Assembly (NCBI GenBank): GCA_030694365.1
Contig: JAUXYM010000004.1
Coordinates: 1-64,000 of the forward strand
DNA: 64,000 bases
From: Nevskia sp.
GTDB lineage: Bacteria > Pseudomonadota > Gammaproteobacteria > Nevskiales > Nevskiaceae
Reading direction: 5' to 3'
Shown: piece after piece, positions 51,253-62,340 of the stretch
How positions within the stretch are numbered: position 1 is the stretch's first letter
Layout: each line of letters starts with the position of its first letter
Notes under the pieces: generated by a model
Told to the model about the DNA's origin: nothing
What the model saw: only the letters and a program-made list of their open reading frames with translations
Database searches by the model: none
Made by a program: the position numbers and the translations under genes

Positions 51253-52005
51253 GTGGCGAAAGTCAAACCTCCAGCAAAACCCGAAGCAGCGAAACCTGCG
51301 GCTGTGAAAACCAGGCCCCAGGGCCAGCAGAAGGCTGTGCGCGACAAGCGGCAAACCGCGCTGGCGACGGCGGCCGAGCCGGAAGCGCGGGGCGCGCGCG
51401 GCACGGCAAGGCGCGATGCGATGCTCGCCGCCGCACGCGACGTGTTCCTGGAGTCGGGCTATGAAGGTGCCAGCATCGAGGAAGTCATGCGCCGGGTCGG
51501 CGGCTCGAAAGCCAGCTTGTACCGCTACTTCGGCAACAAGGAAGGCCTGTTCGGCGACATCATCGCGGCCCGCTGCGACGAATTCATGCAGGGCTTCAAG
51601 GTGCCTGCGCAGGCCGATGACGACATCGAAGCCACGCTGACCTCGCTGGCGCAGCGCTTCGTCACCGTGTTTCTCGATCCCGAACGGCGCGAGCTGTTCC
51701 GCATCATGATCGCCGAGATGCCGCGCTTCCCGGCACTCGCGCAGCGCTTCTACGAGAGCGGCCCGGCGCGCGCGCACAAGCTGCTTGGCGATTACTTCCG
51801 CCGCCAGCAAGAGGCCGGCCGCCTGGTCTGCCCGGACCCGGAATTCACCGCCGTGCAGTTCATCGAGATGGTCAAGGCCAACCCCCAGCATCGCGCCCTG
51901 CTCGGCTTCGATCCGTTCCTGCCCGGCCGCAGCGCCGCCCAGCACATCGCCGGCGTGGTCAGCCTGTTCCTGCATGGCTGCGCGCGACGCCCTGACTCCC
52001 TGTGA
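51253..52005 (+). CDS. TetR/AcrR-family transcriptional regulator
   Basis: This 250-residue repressor starts at GTG 51253. A basic low-complexity N-terminal tail of about 50 residues (KPPAKPEAAKPAAVKTRPQGQQKAV) precedes the TetR helix-turn-helix (RDAMLAAARDVFLESGYEGASIEEVMRRVGGSKASLYRYFGNKEGLFGDII). The C-terminal ligand domain resembles AefR-type regulators (FVTVFLDPERRELFRIMIAEMPRFPALAQRFYESGP). It is divergent from the EmrAB-type genes and overlaps the tolC-like gene, so it probably represses both. Confidence 0.92.
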   Translation: MAKVKPPAKPEAAKPAAVKTRPQGQQKAVRDKRQTALATAAEPEARGARGTARRDAMLAAARDVFLESGYEGASIEEVMRRVGGSKASLYRYFGNKEGLFGDIIAARCDEFMQGFKVPAQADDDIEATLTSLAQRFVTVFLDPERRELFRIMIAEMPRFPALAQRFYESGPARAHKLLGDYFRRQQEAGRLVCPDPEFTAVQFIEMVKANPQHRALLGFDPFLPGRSAAQHIAGVVSLFLHGCARRPDSL

Positions 52006-52016
52006 AGAGCCTAAAG

Positions 52017-53297
52017 ATGAACCGCAGCCTCCCCCGCAGCCGCGTCGTGATTGCCGTTTCCCTGTCGTTCGCGGCAGCGCAAGCCGGCGCCACCAGCCTG
52101 CACGAAGCCGCCGAACGCGCGCTCCAGCAGGATCCTCGTCTTGCCGCTGCCCACCTGTCGGCAAGCGGCAGCGCGGCAGAAGTCGAAGCCGCGCGCGCCG
52201 GTTATTTGCCGAGCGTCAATGCCACTGTCATCGGCGGCCGCTCGCGGCTCTATACCGACGCCCAGTTCCCGCAGGCCGGTGCCCGCCAGCCGCTGAGCTG
52301 GGGCCTGGTCGCCAGCCAGCCGCTGTACAGCGGCGGCCTGGTCGCCGCTCAGGTCGACGCGGCGCGGTCCCGACACGAAGGTGCCGAGCAAAACGAGGCC
52401 GCGACTGTCCAGCAACTGCTGTTCGCCGCCGCCGGCGCCTGGCTCGATGTGAAGCGCGACCGCGCCGTGATCGGCCTCAACGAAACCAATGTCCAGCGCC
52501 TTCAAAAGGCGCTGGACGACAGCCGCAAACGCCTCGATGCCGGCGAAGCGACCAAGGCCGACGTCGCCCAGGCCGAAGCGCGGCTGGCCGAAGCCTGCGC
52601 CAGCTTGCATCGGGCCCGCGCTACCGAAGCGGTGAACGCCGCCGCTTACGAGCGCGTGGTCGGTGTGCCGCCGGATCAATTGCCCGGCGACTGGCCGAAG
52701 CCGCTGGTGCCGGCGACGCTCGCCGAAGCGCTGGCGGTGTCAGCCGATACGCCGGCGGTGCGCGCCGCCGATGCCGAGGATCGCGCCGCCAAGTCGCGGA
52801 TCAGCGCCGAACGGGCCGGCCATCTGCCGCGCTTGTCGATCGAAGCGGAAGCCAATGACGCCGACGATTCCACCTTCACCTACGACCGCCAGACCTACTG
52901 GTCGGTGCAGTTGAAAGCGACCCTGCCGATCTACGCCGGAGGTGCGGTGGCCTCGCGGGTCTCGGCCGCGAAAGCCGAAGCCTCGGCCGCCGAAGCCCGC
53001 GCTGCCGACAGCCGTCGTGCCTCGAATGAGGCGATCGCCCAGGCCTGGGCGATGTACCAGTCCTCGGCGCAGGTGATCGCCGCCTACGAAGCTGCGGTGA
53101 AGGCCAGCGAACTGGCGCTGGACAGCGTCCAGCGCGAGCAGGCCGTCGGCACTCGCACCACGCTCGATCTGCTCGATGCCCAGCGCGAGCTGCTGACCGC
53201 CACCGTCAACCTCGCCGCCAGCCAGCACGATCGCTCGCTGGCCGCGCTGCAGTTGCTCGGGGCTACCGGCCGGCTGACGCTGGCGGCGATTCCCTAG
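52017..53297 (+). CDS. TolC-family outer-membrane efflux protein
   Basis: This 426-residue channel-tunnel protein has a signal peptide (RVVIAVSLSFAAAQAGA) from ATG 52017; the GTG at 52002 that overlaps the tetR stop is an alternative. Two OEP repeats are visible: LHEAAERALQQDPRLAAAHLSASGSAAEVEAARAGYLPSVNATV and VRAADAEDRAAKSRISAERAGHLPRLSIEAEAND, each followed by Ala/Glu-rich helices. It completes the tripartite pump encoded by the divergent EmrA/EmrB-type genes. Confidence 0.92.
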   Translation: MNRSLPRSRVVIAVSLSFAAAQAGATSLHEAAERALQQDPRLAAAHLSASGSAAEVEAARAGYLPSVNATVIGGRSRLYTDAQFPQAGARQPLSWGLVASQPLYSGGLVAAQVDAARSRHEGAEQNEAATVQQLLFAAAGAWLDVKRDRAVIGLNETNVQRLQKALDDSRKRLDAGEATKADVAQAEARLAEACASLHRARATEAVNAAAYERVVGVPPDQLPGDWPKPLVPATLAEALAVSADTPAVRAADAEDRAAKSRISAERAGHLPRLSIEAEANDADDSTFTYDRQTYWSVQLKATLPIYAGGAVASRVSAAKAEASAAEARAADSRRASNEAIAQAWAMYQSSAQVIAAYEAAVKASELALDSVQREQAVGTRTTLDLLDAQRELLTATVNLAASQHDRSLAALQLLGATGRLTLAAIP

Positions 53298-53359
53298 GGT
53301 CTGAAACGAAAACGGGTGGCCAGCGCTGGCCACCCGTCAGGTCAAGCCGAAACGGCAGC

Positions 53360-54388
53360 TCAGGCGACCTTGACCACCAGCTTGCCGAAGTTCTTGCCGG
53401 CCAGCAGGCCGGTCAGCGCGGCAGGTGCGCCTTCGAGATCGTCGATCAGGTCCTCGCGCACCTTCACCGAACCATCGGCGAGGCGCTTGCCCATCTCGAC
53501 CAGGAAGTTGCCGTAATGGGCGGCGTACTGATCGAAAATGATGAAACCCTTCAGCTCGAGGCGCTTGACCAGCACCGCGAACATGGTGCCCGGCAGGCGA
53601 TCGGCACCGCCAAAACCTTCGCCGTTGTAGTGGGCGATCAGGCCGCAGACCGGCACCCGGGCATTGACGTTGAACAGCGGCATGACGGCGTCCCAGACGG
53701 TGCCGCCGACGTTCTCGAAATAGACGTCGATGCCGTTCGGACAGGCGGCGGCCAGCTGCGCGGCGAAGTCCGGCGCGCTGTGGTCGACGCAGGCATCGAA
53801 GCCGAGTTCCTTGACCGCGTAATCGCACTTGGCGCGGCCGCCGGCAATGCCGACCACGCGGCAGCCAGCCGCCTTGGCCAACTGGCCGGAAATCTGGCCG
53901 ACGGCACCGGTGGCACCGGCAGTGACGAAGGTTTCGCCGGCCACCGGCTTGCCGATGTTGATCAGGCCATGCCAGGCAGTGAAGCCGGGCATGCCGAGCA
54001 CGCCGAGGTAGTAGCTGGGATGAGCCGCGCCGTTCGGCAGCTTCAGGATCACATCGCTGCCATCGGTGATCGCGTAGTCCTGCCAGCCAGCGTAGCTGTG
54101 CACGACATCACCGACCGCGTAGCCCGACAGCTGCGAGGCCTCGACCACCGACACCGTGCCGCCGCACATGACCTCGTTCAAGGCCACCGGATCGGCATAC
54201 GAAGGGCCATCGTTCAGACGGCCGCGCATGTAGGGATCGAGCGACAGCCACAGGGTGCGCAGCAGCATCTGGCCCGGGCCGGGCGAAGGCACAGCGGCGG
54301 TTTCGAGGCGGAAGGTCGAGGCATCCGGCGCGCCGGGCGGGCGCTGGGCCAACACCAGGCGGCGATTGCTGGTCACGGATTGCGACAT
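53360..54388 (-). CDS. NADP-dependent MDR oxidoreductase (CurA/alkenal-reductase type)
   Basis: This 342-residue medium-chain reductase lacks zinc ligands. It begins MSQSVTSNRRLVLAQRPPGAPDASTFRLE and contains the family block LWLSLDPYMRGRLNDG. The NADP site is VTAGATGAVGQISGQLAKAAGCRVVGIAGG, followed by GIDVYFENVGGTVWDAVMPLFNVNARVPVCGLIAHYN. The family reduces C=C bonds of 2-alkenals or enones. It stands alone downstream of the sigma-54 regulator, on the same strand and 59 bp beyond the end of that gene. Confidence 0.92.
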   Translation of the reverse strand: MSQSVTSNRRLVLAQRPPGAPDASTFRLETAAVPSPGPGQMLLRTLWLSLDPYMRGRLNDGPSYADPVALNEVMCGGTVSVVEASQLSGYAVGDVVHSYAGWQDYAITDGSDVILKLPNGAAHPSYYLGVLGMPGFTAWHGLINIGKPVAGETFVTAGATGAVGQISGQLAKAAGCRVVGIAGGRAKCDYAVKELGFDACVDHSAPDFAAQLAAACPNGIDVYFENVGGTVWDAVMPLFNVNARVPVCGLIAHYNGEGFGGADRLPGTMFAVLVKRLELKGFIIFDQYAAHYGNFLVEMGKRLADGSVKVREDLIDDLEGAPAALTGLLAGKNFGKLVVKVA

Positions 54389-54447
54389 CGAAAACTCCTC
54401 GGATTTCGTTCAGGGACGTGCAGTAGACAACAGCCGGGTGGCAAACG

Positions 54448-56913
<2,466 letters not shown>

Positions 56914-56966
56914 CAGGTTAAACCATTGGATCAAGTTTGCTGATCTGCGTCTCTGTCTAATTGATT

Positions 56967-57194
56967 ATTGATTCGGTCACGAAATAGTGGAATAAAGTGA
57001 TACGTCTGAATTTGACGTCCGATCTTCCCAGCGAGACCGACACGTGGCGGAATCAATAATAAAATCAATGTGTTTTTTGTTATTGAGGCGGCCGGCGCGG
57101 TCTAAAACCCTGAGTCACTTCCTGCCACCGTCGGCCTGCTTGTTCAACATTTTGAGGGCCGCCTCAATATTGATTCGGTCACGAAATAGTGGAA
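56967..57194 (+). repeat. 26-nt direct repeats 202 bp apart
   Basis: ATTGATTCGGTCACGAAATAGTGGAA occurs identically at 56967-56992 and 57169-57194, and weaker similarity continues for about 25 nt beyond each. Between the copies lie inverted GAGGCGGCC / GGGCCGCCTC segments. This may be a remnant of a mobile element, or an operator pair for the divergent-facing regulator. No ORF spans it. Confidence 0.7.
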
Positions 57195-57838
57195 CGAGGT
57201 GCTGCGCCGAAATTTGAGACTGAAGTTCTTCCAAGAGGGCAGACGCATCGTCAACAAGCCAGCCACGTCAAGAAGACATCAAACGCTTTCCAATCAATGG
57301 CCTGAGAACCTGTTCGCACCACCTTGGCGGCACACTCGGCCACTGGCACGCTCGATACAGTCACCTAGTCATAACGTCAGGCCAAGACCTGATCATCGGC
57401 ACCGCTGAAAGCGGGCTGTCGCGAAACTGGAGAGAAAGATGACCGTCGTTTCCCCTTTGCCGAGCAGCCCGCCGAGCCCACAGATGCTAGGTGTTTGCCC
57501 CTGCCAACTGATACCGCGTGGGTATCGCAAGAGACGGCGGCGTAACGAACGAGATAGCAATGAGGCGTCGCCTCGGCCTCAGCGCGGATCGGAAGCACGC
57601 CTGGATCGGCAAACGCAGGGCAGCCCGGGAAAAACACGAACCACGGCATTCGGGGGCAGATCGACGGTTCAGGCCAGGCCAAAGCCTTGATTTCAAAAGG
57701 CTCAGGGCCTTGCAGCCCTCGGCCTGTCGCCGGTCGAAGCTCGACTGCGGCGATCAATTATTTTGACGGTTCCGTCAAATATTTTGTGCGTCTGCGACAA
57801 GCGGCTGATTTTCAACGATAAATGGTCGGCCACATTTC

Positions 57839-57867
57839 TTGACCTCGACATCGACCGTGTTTATACT
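57839..57867 (+). promoter_or_regulatory. Strong sigma-70 promoter for the small RNA
   Basis: TTGACC (57839-57844) and TATACT (57862-57867) are separated by exactly 17 nt. Each hexamer differs from consensus at one position (TTGACA, TATAAT). Transcription should begin near 57874. This is among the best promoter matches I found in the window. Confidence 0.65.
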
Positions 57868-57873
57868 GCACCG

Positions 57874-57992
57874 CAACAACAGTCATTCACCGCAGTGCAA
57901 AAGTAGAAAAACTCGATTGCACTGCGGATGTCTCCTCCAGAAAGGCTTCGGCCTTTCTCGCACCTTGCCCCCTGATTCAGGGGGTTTTTTTT
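57874..57992 (+). ncRNA. Candidate small regulatory RNA, about 119 nt
   Basis: Downstream of the strong promoter the transcript folds into three stem-loops and has no ORF. Hairpin 1 is a perfect 11-bp stem, CCGCAGTGCAA/TTGCACTGCGG (57890-57900 and 57917-57927). Hairpin 2 is AGAAAGGC-TTCG-GCCTTTCT (57939-57958), an 8-bp stem with a stable UUCG loop. Hairpin 3 is the terminator. The linker between hairpins 1 and 2 is ATGTCTCCTCC, whose CTCCTCC is complementary to Shine-Dalgarno sequences (GGAGGAG). That suggests a trans-acting translational repressor. The TGC/GCA-rich arms also resemble operators of PHA-type regulators such as PhaR, so the first stem may instead be a DNA site. I do not recognise the family. 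Confidence 0.6.
57968..57992 (+). terminator. Rho-independent terminator of the small RNA
   Basis: CCCCCTG-ATT-CAGGGGG forms a 7-bp GC-rich stem followed directly by eight T residues (57985-57992). This is a textbook intrinsic terminator in the rightward direction. No protein gene precedes it on this strand. Confidence 0.85.
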
Positions 57993-58512
57993 GGGCGTCG
58001 ATATTTCTTGTATTTATTATCGAGCGCTGCCGGAGTCTGCCGCATTCAATTTTCAGATTCAAGCCCCAAAATGCCGTTCGTCGCCTGAATTCCTCGGTTC
58101 CTGGAATGAGCCTCGGTCAAGGCTGGCGATTTGCGCGTGGATAACTGCTCTTGGTCGCGTCTGGCGATGAGCTTTCTTGCAGGCCGATGAGCGCACCGCC
58201 ATTCCGCGCCACAAGCTGTGCCGACGCGCACCGCCGGCCGCCAAACTGCGCGCGACGCCCCGGGAAATCTCATGGAATCCTGGCGAAAATCGGCTTTTGC
58301 CGCGCATGGGATTGCACCTATAACTTGATCAGGCTTGGCACCATAAACGGAACAGGATGACTATCGCCCAAGAGGCCCGATGACCAACGATCGGGAACAC
58401 GTAATTCACCAGATAATTCGAGCTGGCGATTCACTTGCTGCACTTGGCGACTGTGGTTCGGGGACAGGTACATGTCCTGCACGATGATCGTCGGGCCGTC
58501 TGGCCAGTCGAC

Positions 58513-59133
58513 TCAGGGAATCAGCCAGTCCGCCGCCAGGCGGACACCATCATCGCCGTAGCGGAACTGCGCGCGGCGATGGCCGGCGTGATGCAGGTAC
58601 AGCGCTTCGAGCCGGGTGATCTGCGTTTCCAGCGCCACGAAGTTGGCCGCGCCGCGCTCGCTGAAGGCTGGCGTCCAGCGCTCGTCGTCGAGTTCCGGCG
58701 GCAGGCCACCGGTGGCGATCGGGCTGATCGAACTCGGTGGCGCGATGGCGTGGTAGATGCGCCGGCTGTTCAGCGCGGTCGATTCCCAGCGGGCGCGGGC
58801 GACGTCGTCATCGTGATGGACTTTTGCCCGGCCCCAGGCGCGGAACTGAAGGCGCAAGGCTTCGTCGTACAAGGTCCAGGCGATGCGGTTGTCGACGGCC
58901 AGCTCGGCAATTTTCGGCGAGCGGATATCGCTGTGGCACCAGATGCGCCGGCGGGCGCCATCGGCAGATCTGAGGATCACCGTCCGCAGGTTCGGGCCGT
59001 CATCACCGATGGTGCCCAAAGAGCCGGCATGGAACGGTGCCCTGAACGAGCCGCCGCCGGCTTCGAGCAAGGCCCAGGCTTCGGCCTCGATGGCATCGAG
59101 ACTGCCCGGAGGCAGGCGCGCTTCGCCGCTCAC
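58513..59133 (-). CDS. Pyridoxamine 5'-phosphate oxidase-like FMN-binding protein
   Basis: This 206-residue split-barrel protein resembles the PNPOx family: FRAPFHAGSLGTIGDDGPNLRTVILRSADGARRRIWCHSDIRSPKIAEL, followed by VALETQITRLEALYLHHAGHRRAQFRY. It lacks the C-terminal signature of true PdxH (RVDPxxIEFWQG is not present), so it may bind FMN for another reaction. GTG 59133 overlaps the stop of the upstream ybbP-type gene (GTGA), so they are coupled. The ORF track's longer start reads back into that gene. Confidence 0.82.
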   Translation of the reverse strand: MSGEARLPPGSLDAIEAEAWALLEAGGGSFRAPFHAGSLGTIGDDGPNLRTVILRSADGARRRIWCHSDIRSPKIAELAVDNRIAWTLYDEALRLQFRAWGRAKVHHDDDVARARWESTALNSRRIYHAIAPPSSISPIATGGLPPELDDERWTPAFSERGAANFVALETQITRLEALYLHHAGHRRAQFRYGDDGVRLAADWLIP

Positions 59134-61655
59134 CCATTGCCCCCGGCAAGCACGCTGCGCGGCGAGGTCTGCAGCACCTTGCGCAGGCTCAGGTATCCAG
59201 CGGCGGCGACGATCAACGCACCGGCGACAGTACCCGCCAGCCACAGCAGCGGCCGCGGGCCGTACGGCAGTTCGAGCACTCGCGCCGCCAGCACCCAGGC
59301 CAGCGCCTGTGCGGCGAACGCGGCGACTGCACCGGCCAGACCGCCGAGCACCAGGTATTCGGCGATCAAGCCCTGGCGGATGGTCCGCGCGGAGGCACCG
59401 AGCGCACGCAGCACGCCGGTTTCGCGAACCCGGTCAGCGCGCGAGCCTTCGATCACCGCGAGCATCACGATCAGCCCGGCGAGCAGGGTGAACAGGAAGA
59501 TGAATTCCAGCGCGCCGACGATGCGATCGACGATGGTCCGCACCTGATTCAGCGCGGCGTCGAGATCGAGGGCGGTGACGTTCGGGAATTCGCGGATCAA
59601 GTCTCGAAGCAAAGCTCGCTGGTCACGCGGCAGATAGAAGCTGGCGATCCACTGCAGTGGCGGATTCAGGCCCTCGGCATCGAGCACGCCGGGCGGCGTG
59701 ACCAGGAAGAAGTTCGGCTTGAAGCTGTCCCACTTGATCTTGCGCACCGCGCGCACTTCCAGGGTCAACGGCGTGCCGGCGAAGTCGATGGTGATGCTGT
59801 CGCCGAGCTTCAGCTTCAGGCGTTCGACGGCGTAGTCATCGACCGCCAGCCAGGGGTGGCCAGCGGCTTCCTCGCCCCAGGGCTGGCCGTCGATGAACTC
59901 GCTGTCCTCGCCGAAGTGGTTGGTCCAGCTCAGGTTGAACTCGCGGTTGATCCAGCGGCGGGTTTCCGGGTCGTCGAAGCTGTCGGCGGTCACCTCCTGG
60001 CCGCGCACCGCTTGCAGGCGGCCGCGGACCATCGGCACCGGATCGAGCGTGGCCACGCCGCGCGTCTTGAAGAAGGCCTGCAGCGGCTCGCGCTGCTCGG
60101 GCAGGATGCCGATCAGGAACTGGTTCGGCGTTGTGGGCGGCAGCTTGTTCTTCCAGGTGGCGAGCAGGTCTTCGCGGACCACGGTGACCAGCAGCAGCGC
60201 CATCAGTGCAACGCCGAGCGCGACGATCTGGGCGACCGCCGCACCCTTGCGTCGAGCAATGTTGCCAAGACCGAAACGCCAGGCGATGCCGCCACGCGAA
60301 CGGATACCGGCCAGACCGCGTACCAGGATCCAGGCGAACAGTGCGAGCATGCCGGCCGTGGCCAGCGCGCCACCAAGCACGAACCCGGCGAGCTTCAGAC
60401 TGCCAGCCTGCAGCCAGAGCAGCGCGGCAATCGCGATGATCGCTGCAGCGAGTCCCCAAGCCGATCCTCGCTCAGGATCAACCGCGCGCTGGAACACCCG
60501 CACCGGCGCGGTGTTCACCGAGGCCAGCACCGGCGGCAACGCGAAGCCGGCGAGCATCAGCAGCACCAGGCCGAGCACCGCCGGCAGCGGCAGCCAGCCG
60601 GGTGCCGGCAGCGCGATGTTCAGCACCGGTGCCGCAAGATTGGCGAGCACCGCCTGTCCGGCAATGCCGATCGCGGCACCGACGCCACCGGCCAGCAAGC
60701 CGAGCAGCAGGATCTGCAGCACCAGCACCCGGCGAATGAAGCCGCGACGCGCGCCGAGCACTTTCAGCAGGGCCACTTCGTCACGCAGCTTGACGCTGTG
60801 CTGGCGCGCCGACAGCGCCACCGCCGCTGCCGCGAGCAGGATGGTCGCCAGCACCGCGATGTTCAGGAAGCTGCGGGCGCGGTTCATCGAATTGCTGATT
60901 TCCGGGCGGCCATTTTCCGGCGTCGTGAACTTGAACTTGTCCGGCAGCTTCAGCGCCTCGGCGGCCGCGAGTTGGTCACGCGTGCCGCCCAGCTGATAGC
61001 TGAGCTGCAGGCGGCTGCCGGGACCGCCGAGCGCCGTGGCGGCAAGATCACCGGCGTTGATGATCAGCGACGGTGCCAGTTCGGCGAAAGCACCGCTGCG
61101 GCCCGGTTCCCCGGCAACGATGCGGCTGACCCGCAGCGTGCTGCTGCCGACCTGCAGCCCGGCATCGAGGCTTAAGGAAAGCACGGTCCACAGCCGCTGG
61201 TCGACCCAGACTTCGCCCGATGCCGGTTGCGGCGGTGCGACTTCGGTGGCGCCATACGGCTCGCGGGCCAGCAGCAGCGCGCAGCGCAAGGGATAACCGG
61301 CTTCGACGGCCTTGATCGTCGCCAACTGGGTTTCCTCGCCATCGATCCGGGCGACGACACTCGGGAAGGTGGTAACGGTGACGATCTTCAGGCCCAGCGC
61401 GCGCAGCTCCGCGAGCGTGGCTTCGGGCAGCGGATCGCGGCCGCTGATGATCGCGTCGGCGCCAAGCTGTTCGCCGGCGCCGGATTCCAGCGCCAGCCGC
61501 ACCCGATCGGTGAACAGGCCGACGGCGATCGCCGCGGCGGCGGCAACAGCGAGCGCCAGCACCAGCACGCGCAGTTCGCCGCTGGTCCAGCCGCGTCGCA
61601 AGCGCAGCCAGGCGAAGCGAATGGCGCTGGCGGGCACGGCGGCGAAATCAGACAT
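59130..61655 (-). CDS. FtsX-like ABC permease (YbbP type)
   Basis: This 841-residue permease of the MacB/FtsX superfamily has an N-terminal span (LVLALAVAAAAAIAVGLF) followed by a periplasmic domain. FtsX modules follow at about 255-400 (FLNIAVLATILLAAAAVALSARQHSVKLRDEVALLKVLGARRGFIRRVLVLQ) and at the C-terminus (FIFLFTLLAGLIVMLAVIEGSRADRVRETGVLRALGASARTIRQGLIAEYLVLG). The gene overlaps the ATPase gene by 8 nt. Together they make a YbbAP-type system next to a tesA-like esterase, as in E. coli. It may work in lipid or lipoprotein transport. Confidence 0.93.
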   Translation of the reverse strand: MSDFAAVPASAIRFAWLRLRRGWTSGELRVLVLALAVAAAAAIAVGLFTDRVRLALESGAGEQLGADAIISGRDPLPEATLAELRALGLKIVTVTTFPSVVARIDGEETQLATIKAVEAGYPLRCALLLAREPYGATEVAPPQPASGEVWVDQRLWTVLSLSLDAGLQVGSSTLRVSRIVAGEPGRSGAFAELAPSLIINAGDLAATALGGPGSRLQLSYQLGGTRDQLAAAEALKLPDKFKFTTPENGRPEISNSMNRARSFLNIAVLATILLAAAAVALSARQHSVKLRDEVALLKVLGARRGFIRRVLVLQILLLGLLAGGVGAAIGIAGQAVLANLAAPVLNIALPAPGWLPLPAVLGLVLLMLAGFALPPVLASVNTAPVRVFQRAVDPERGSAWGLAAAIIAIAALLWLQAGSLKLAGFVLGGALATAGMLALFAWILVRGLAGIRSRGGIAWRFGLGNIARRKGAAVAQIVALGVALMALLLVTVVREDLLATWKNKLPPTTPNQFLIGILPEQREPLQAFFKTRGVATLDPVPMVRGRLQAVRGQEVTADSFDDPETRRWINREFNLSWTNHFGEDSEFIDGQPWGEEAAGHPWLAVDDYAVERLKLKLGDSITIDFAGTPLTLEVRAVRKIKWDSFKPNFFLVTPPGVLDAEGLNPPLQWIASFYLPRDQRALLRDLIREFPNVTALDLDAALNQVRTIVDRIVGALEFIFLFTLLAGLIVMLAVIEGSRADRVRETGVLRALGASARTIRQGLIAEYLVLGGLAGAVAAFAAQALAWVLAARVLELPYGPRPLLWLAGTVAGALIVAAAGYLSLRKVLQTSPRSVLAGGNG

Positions 61656-62340
61656 CGAAACGGCCCGCGTTCAGGCGCAGCACGCGATCGCAGCGCTCGG
61701 CGAGCTGCGGATCGTGAGTGACCAGCACCAGGGTCGCACCCCGGTCGCGATTCAATGCGAACAGCAGGTCGATGATCCTGGCGCCGGTGGCGGAGTCGAG
61801 ATTGCCGGTTGGCTCATCGGCAAACAGGATTTCCGGGCCGGCGGCGAAGGCGCGAGCGACGGCGACTCGCTGCTGCTCGCCGCCGGACAGCTGATACGGA
61901 TAGTGGCCGGTGCGGGCGGCGAGGCCGACCTGGGCCAGCGTGTCGCGGGCGAGCTTTTCGGCGTCGCTGCGGCCGGCGAGCTCGGCCGGCAGCATCACGT
62001 TCTCCAGCGCGGTCAATCCTGCGAGCAATTGAAACGACTGGAACACGAAACCGACACGGCCGGCGCGCAATCTTGCGCGGCCGTCTTCGTCGAGGCTTGA
62101 AAGCCGCTGGCCGGCCAGCATGATCTCGCCGGAAGTTGGCGAATCCAGCCCGGCGAGCAGGGACAGCAAAGTGGTCTTGCCGGAGCCGGAAGCGCCGACG
62201 ATGGCCACCGATTCACCCGCCGTGATCGCCAGATTGACGCCGTTCAGGATCGCGATGCGCTCACCGCCGCTGACGATTTGCTGGACGATGTTTTCAGCCA
62301 CAATCACTTTCGATTTCGAATCGCTGGCATCTGCGCTCAT
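61648..62340 (-). CDS. ABC transporter ATP-binding protein (YbbA/LolD-like)
   Basis: This 230-residue ATPase pairs with the FtsX-like permease. It has Walker A VGASGSGKTTLLSLLAGLDSPTSG, signature QLSGGEQQRVAVARAFA, Walker B EILFADEPTGNLDSATG and the H-loop LVTHDPQLAERC. Start ATG 62340 has GGGAG upstream. The gene is divergent from the tesA-type gene, and the two start codons share bases in CATG (62338-62341), so each gene's upstream signals lie inside the other gene. Confidence 0.94.
   Translation of the reverse strand: MSADASDSKSKVIVAENIVQQIVSGGERIAILNGVNLAITAGESVAIVGASGSGKTTLLSLLAGLDSPTSGEIMLAGQRLSSLDEDGRARLRAGRVGFVFQSFQLLAGLTALENVMLPAELAGRSDAEKLARDTLAQVGLAARTGHYPYQLSGGEQQRVAVARAFAAGPEILFADEPTGNLDSATGARIIDLLFALNRDRGATLVLVTHDPQLAERCDRVLRLNAGRFDV

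Larger units (their letters stand above)
56914..58512. other. Gene-poor region of 1.6 kb
   Basis: No convincing protein gene is present between the regulator start and the PNPOx-like stop. Short ORFs on both strands show no domain, signal or ribosome site. The region contains a pair of direct repeats (56967-56992 and 57169-57194) and a small-RNA candidate (57839-57992). The rest, including 57200-57830 and 58000-58500, shows nothing I can name. GC content falls in places, notably 56940-57080 and 57770-58030. It may be the remains of lost genes or insertion elements. Confidence 0.6.

Noticed and set aside
57377-57757. 126-residue minus-strand ORF in the gene-poor region
   Set aside because: No ribosome site, domain or signal; residue composition does not resemble the real genes here. 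Left as non-coding.
58046-58307. Minus-strand ORFs of 75 and 82 residues
   Set aside because: Two overlapping frames of similar length with Arg-rich composition and no start signals suggest chance ORFs.
58381-58512. Short plus-strand frame beginning MTNDREHVIHQIIRAGD
   Set aside because: The first 30 residues look protein-like, but the frame runs into the antisense of the PNPOx-like gene and loses character. It might be a gene remnant; not supported enough to list.
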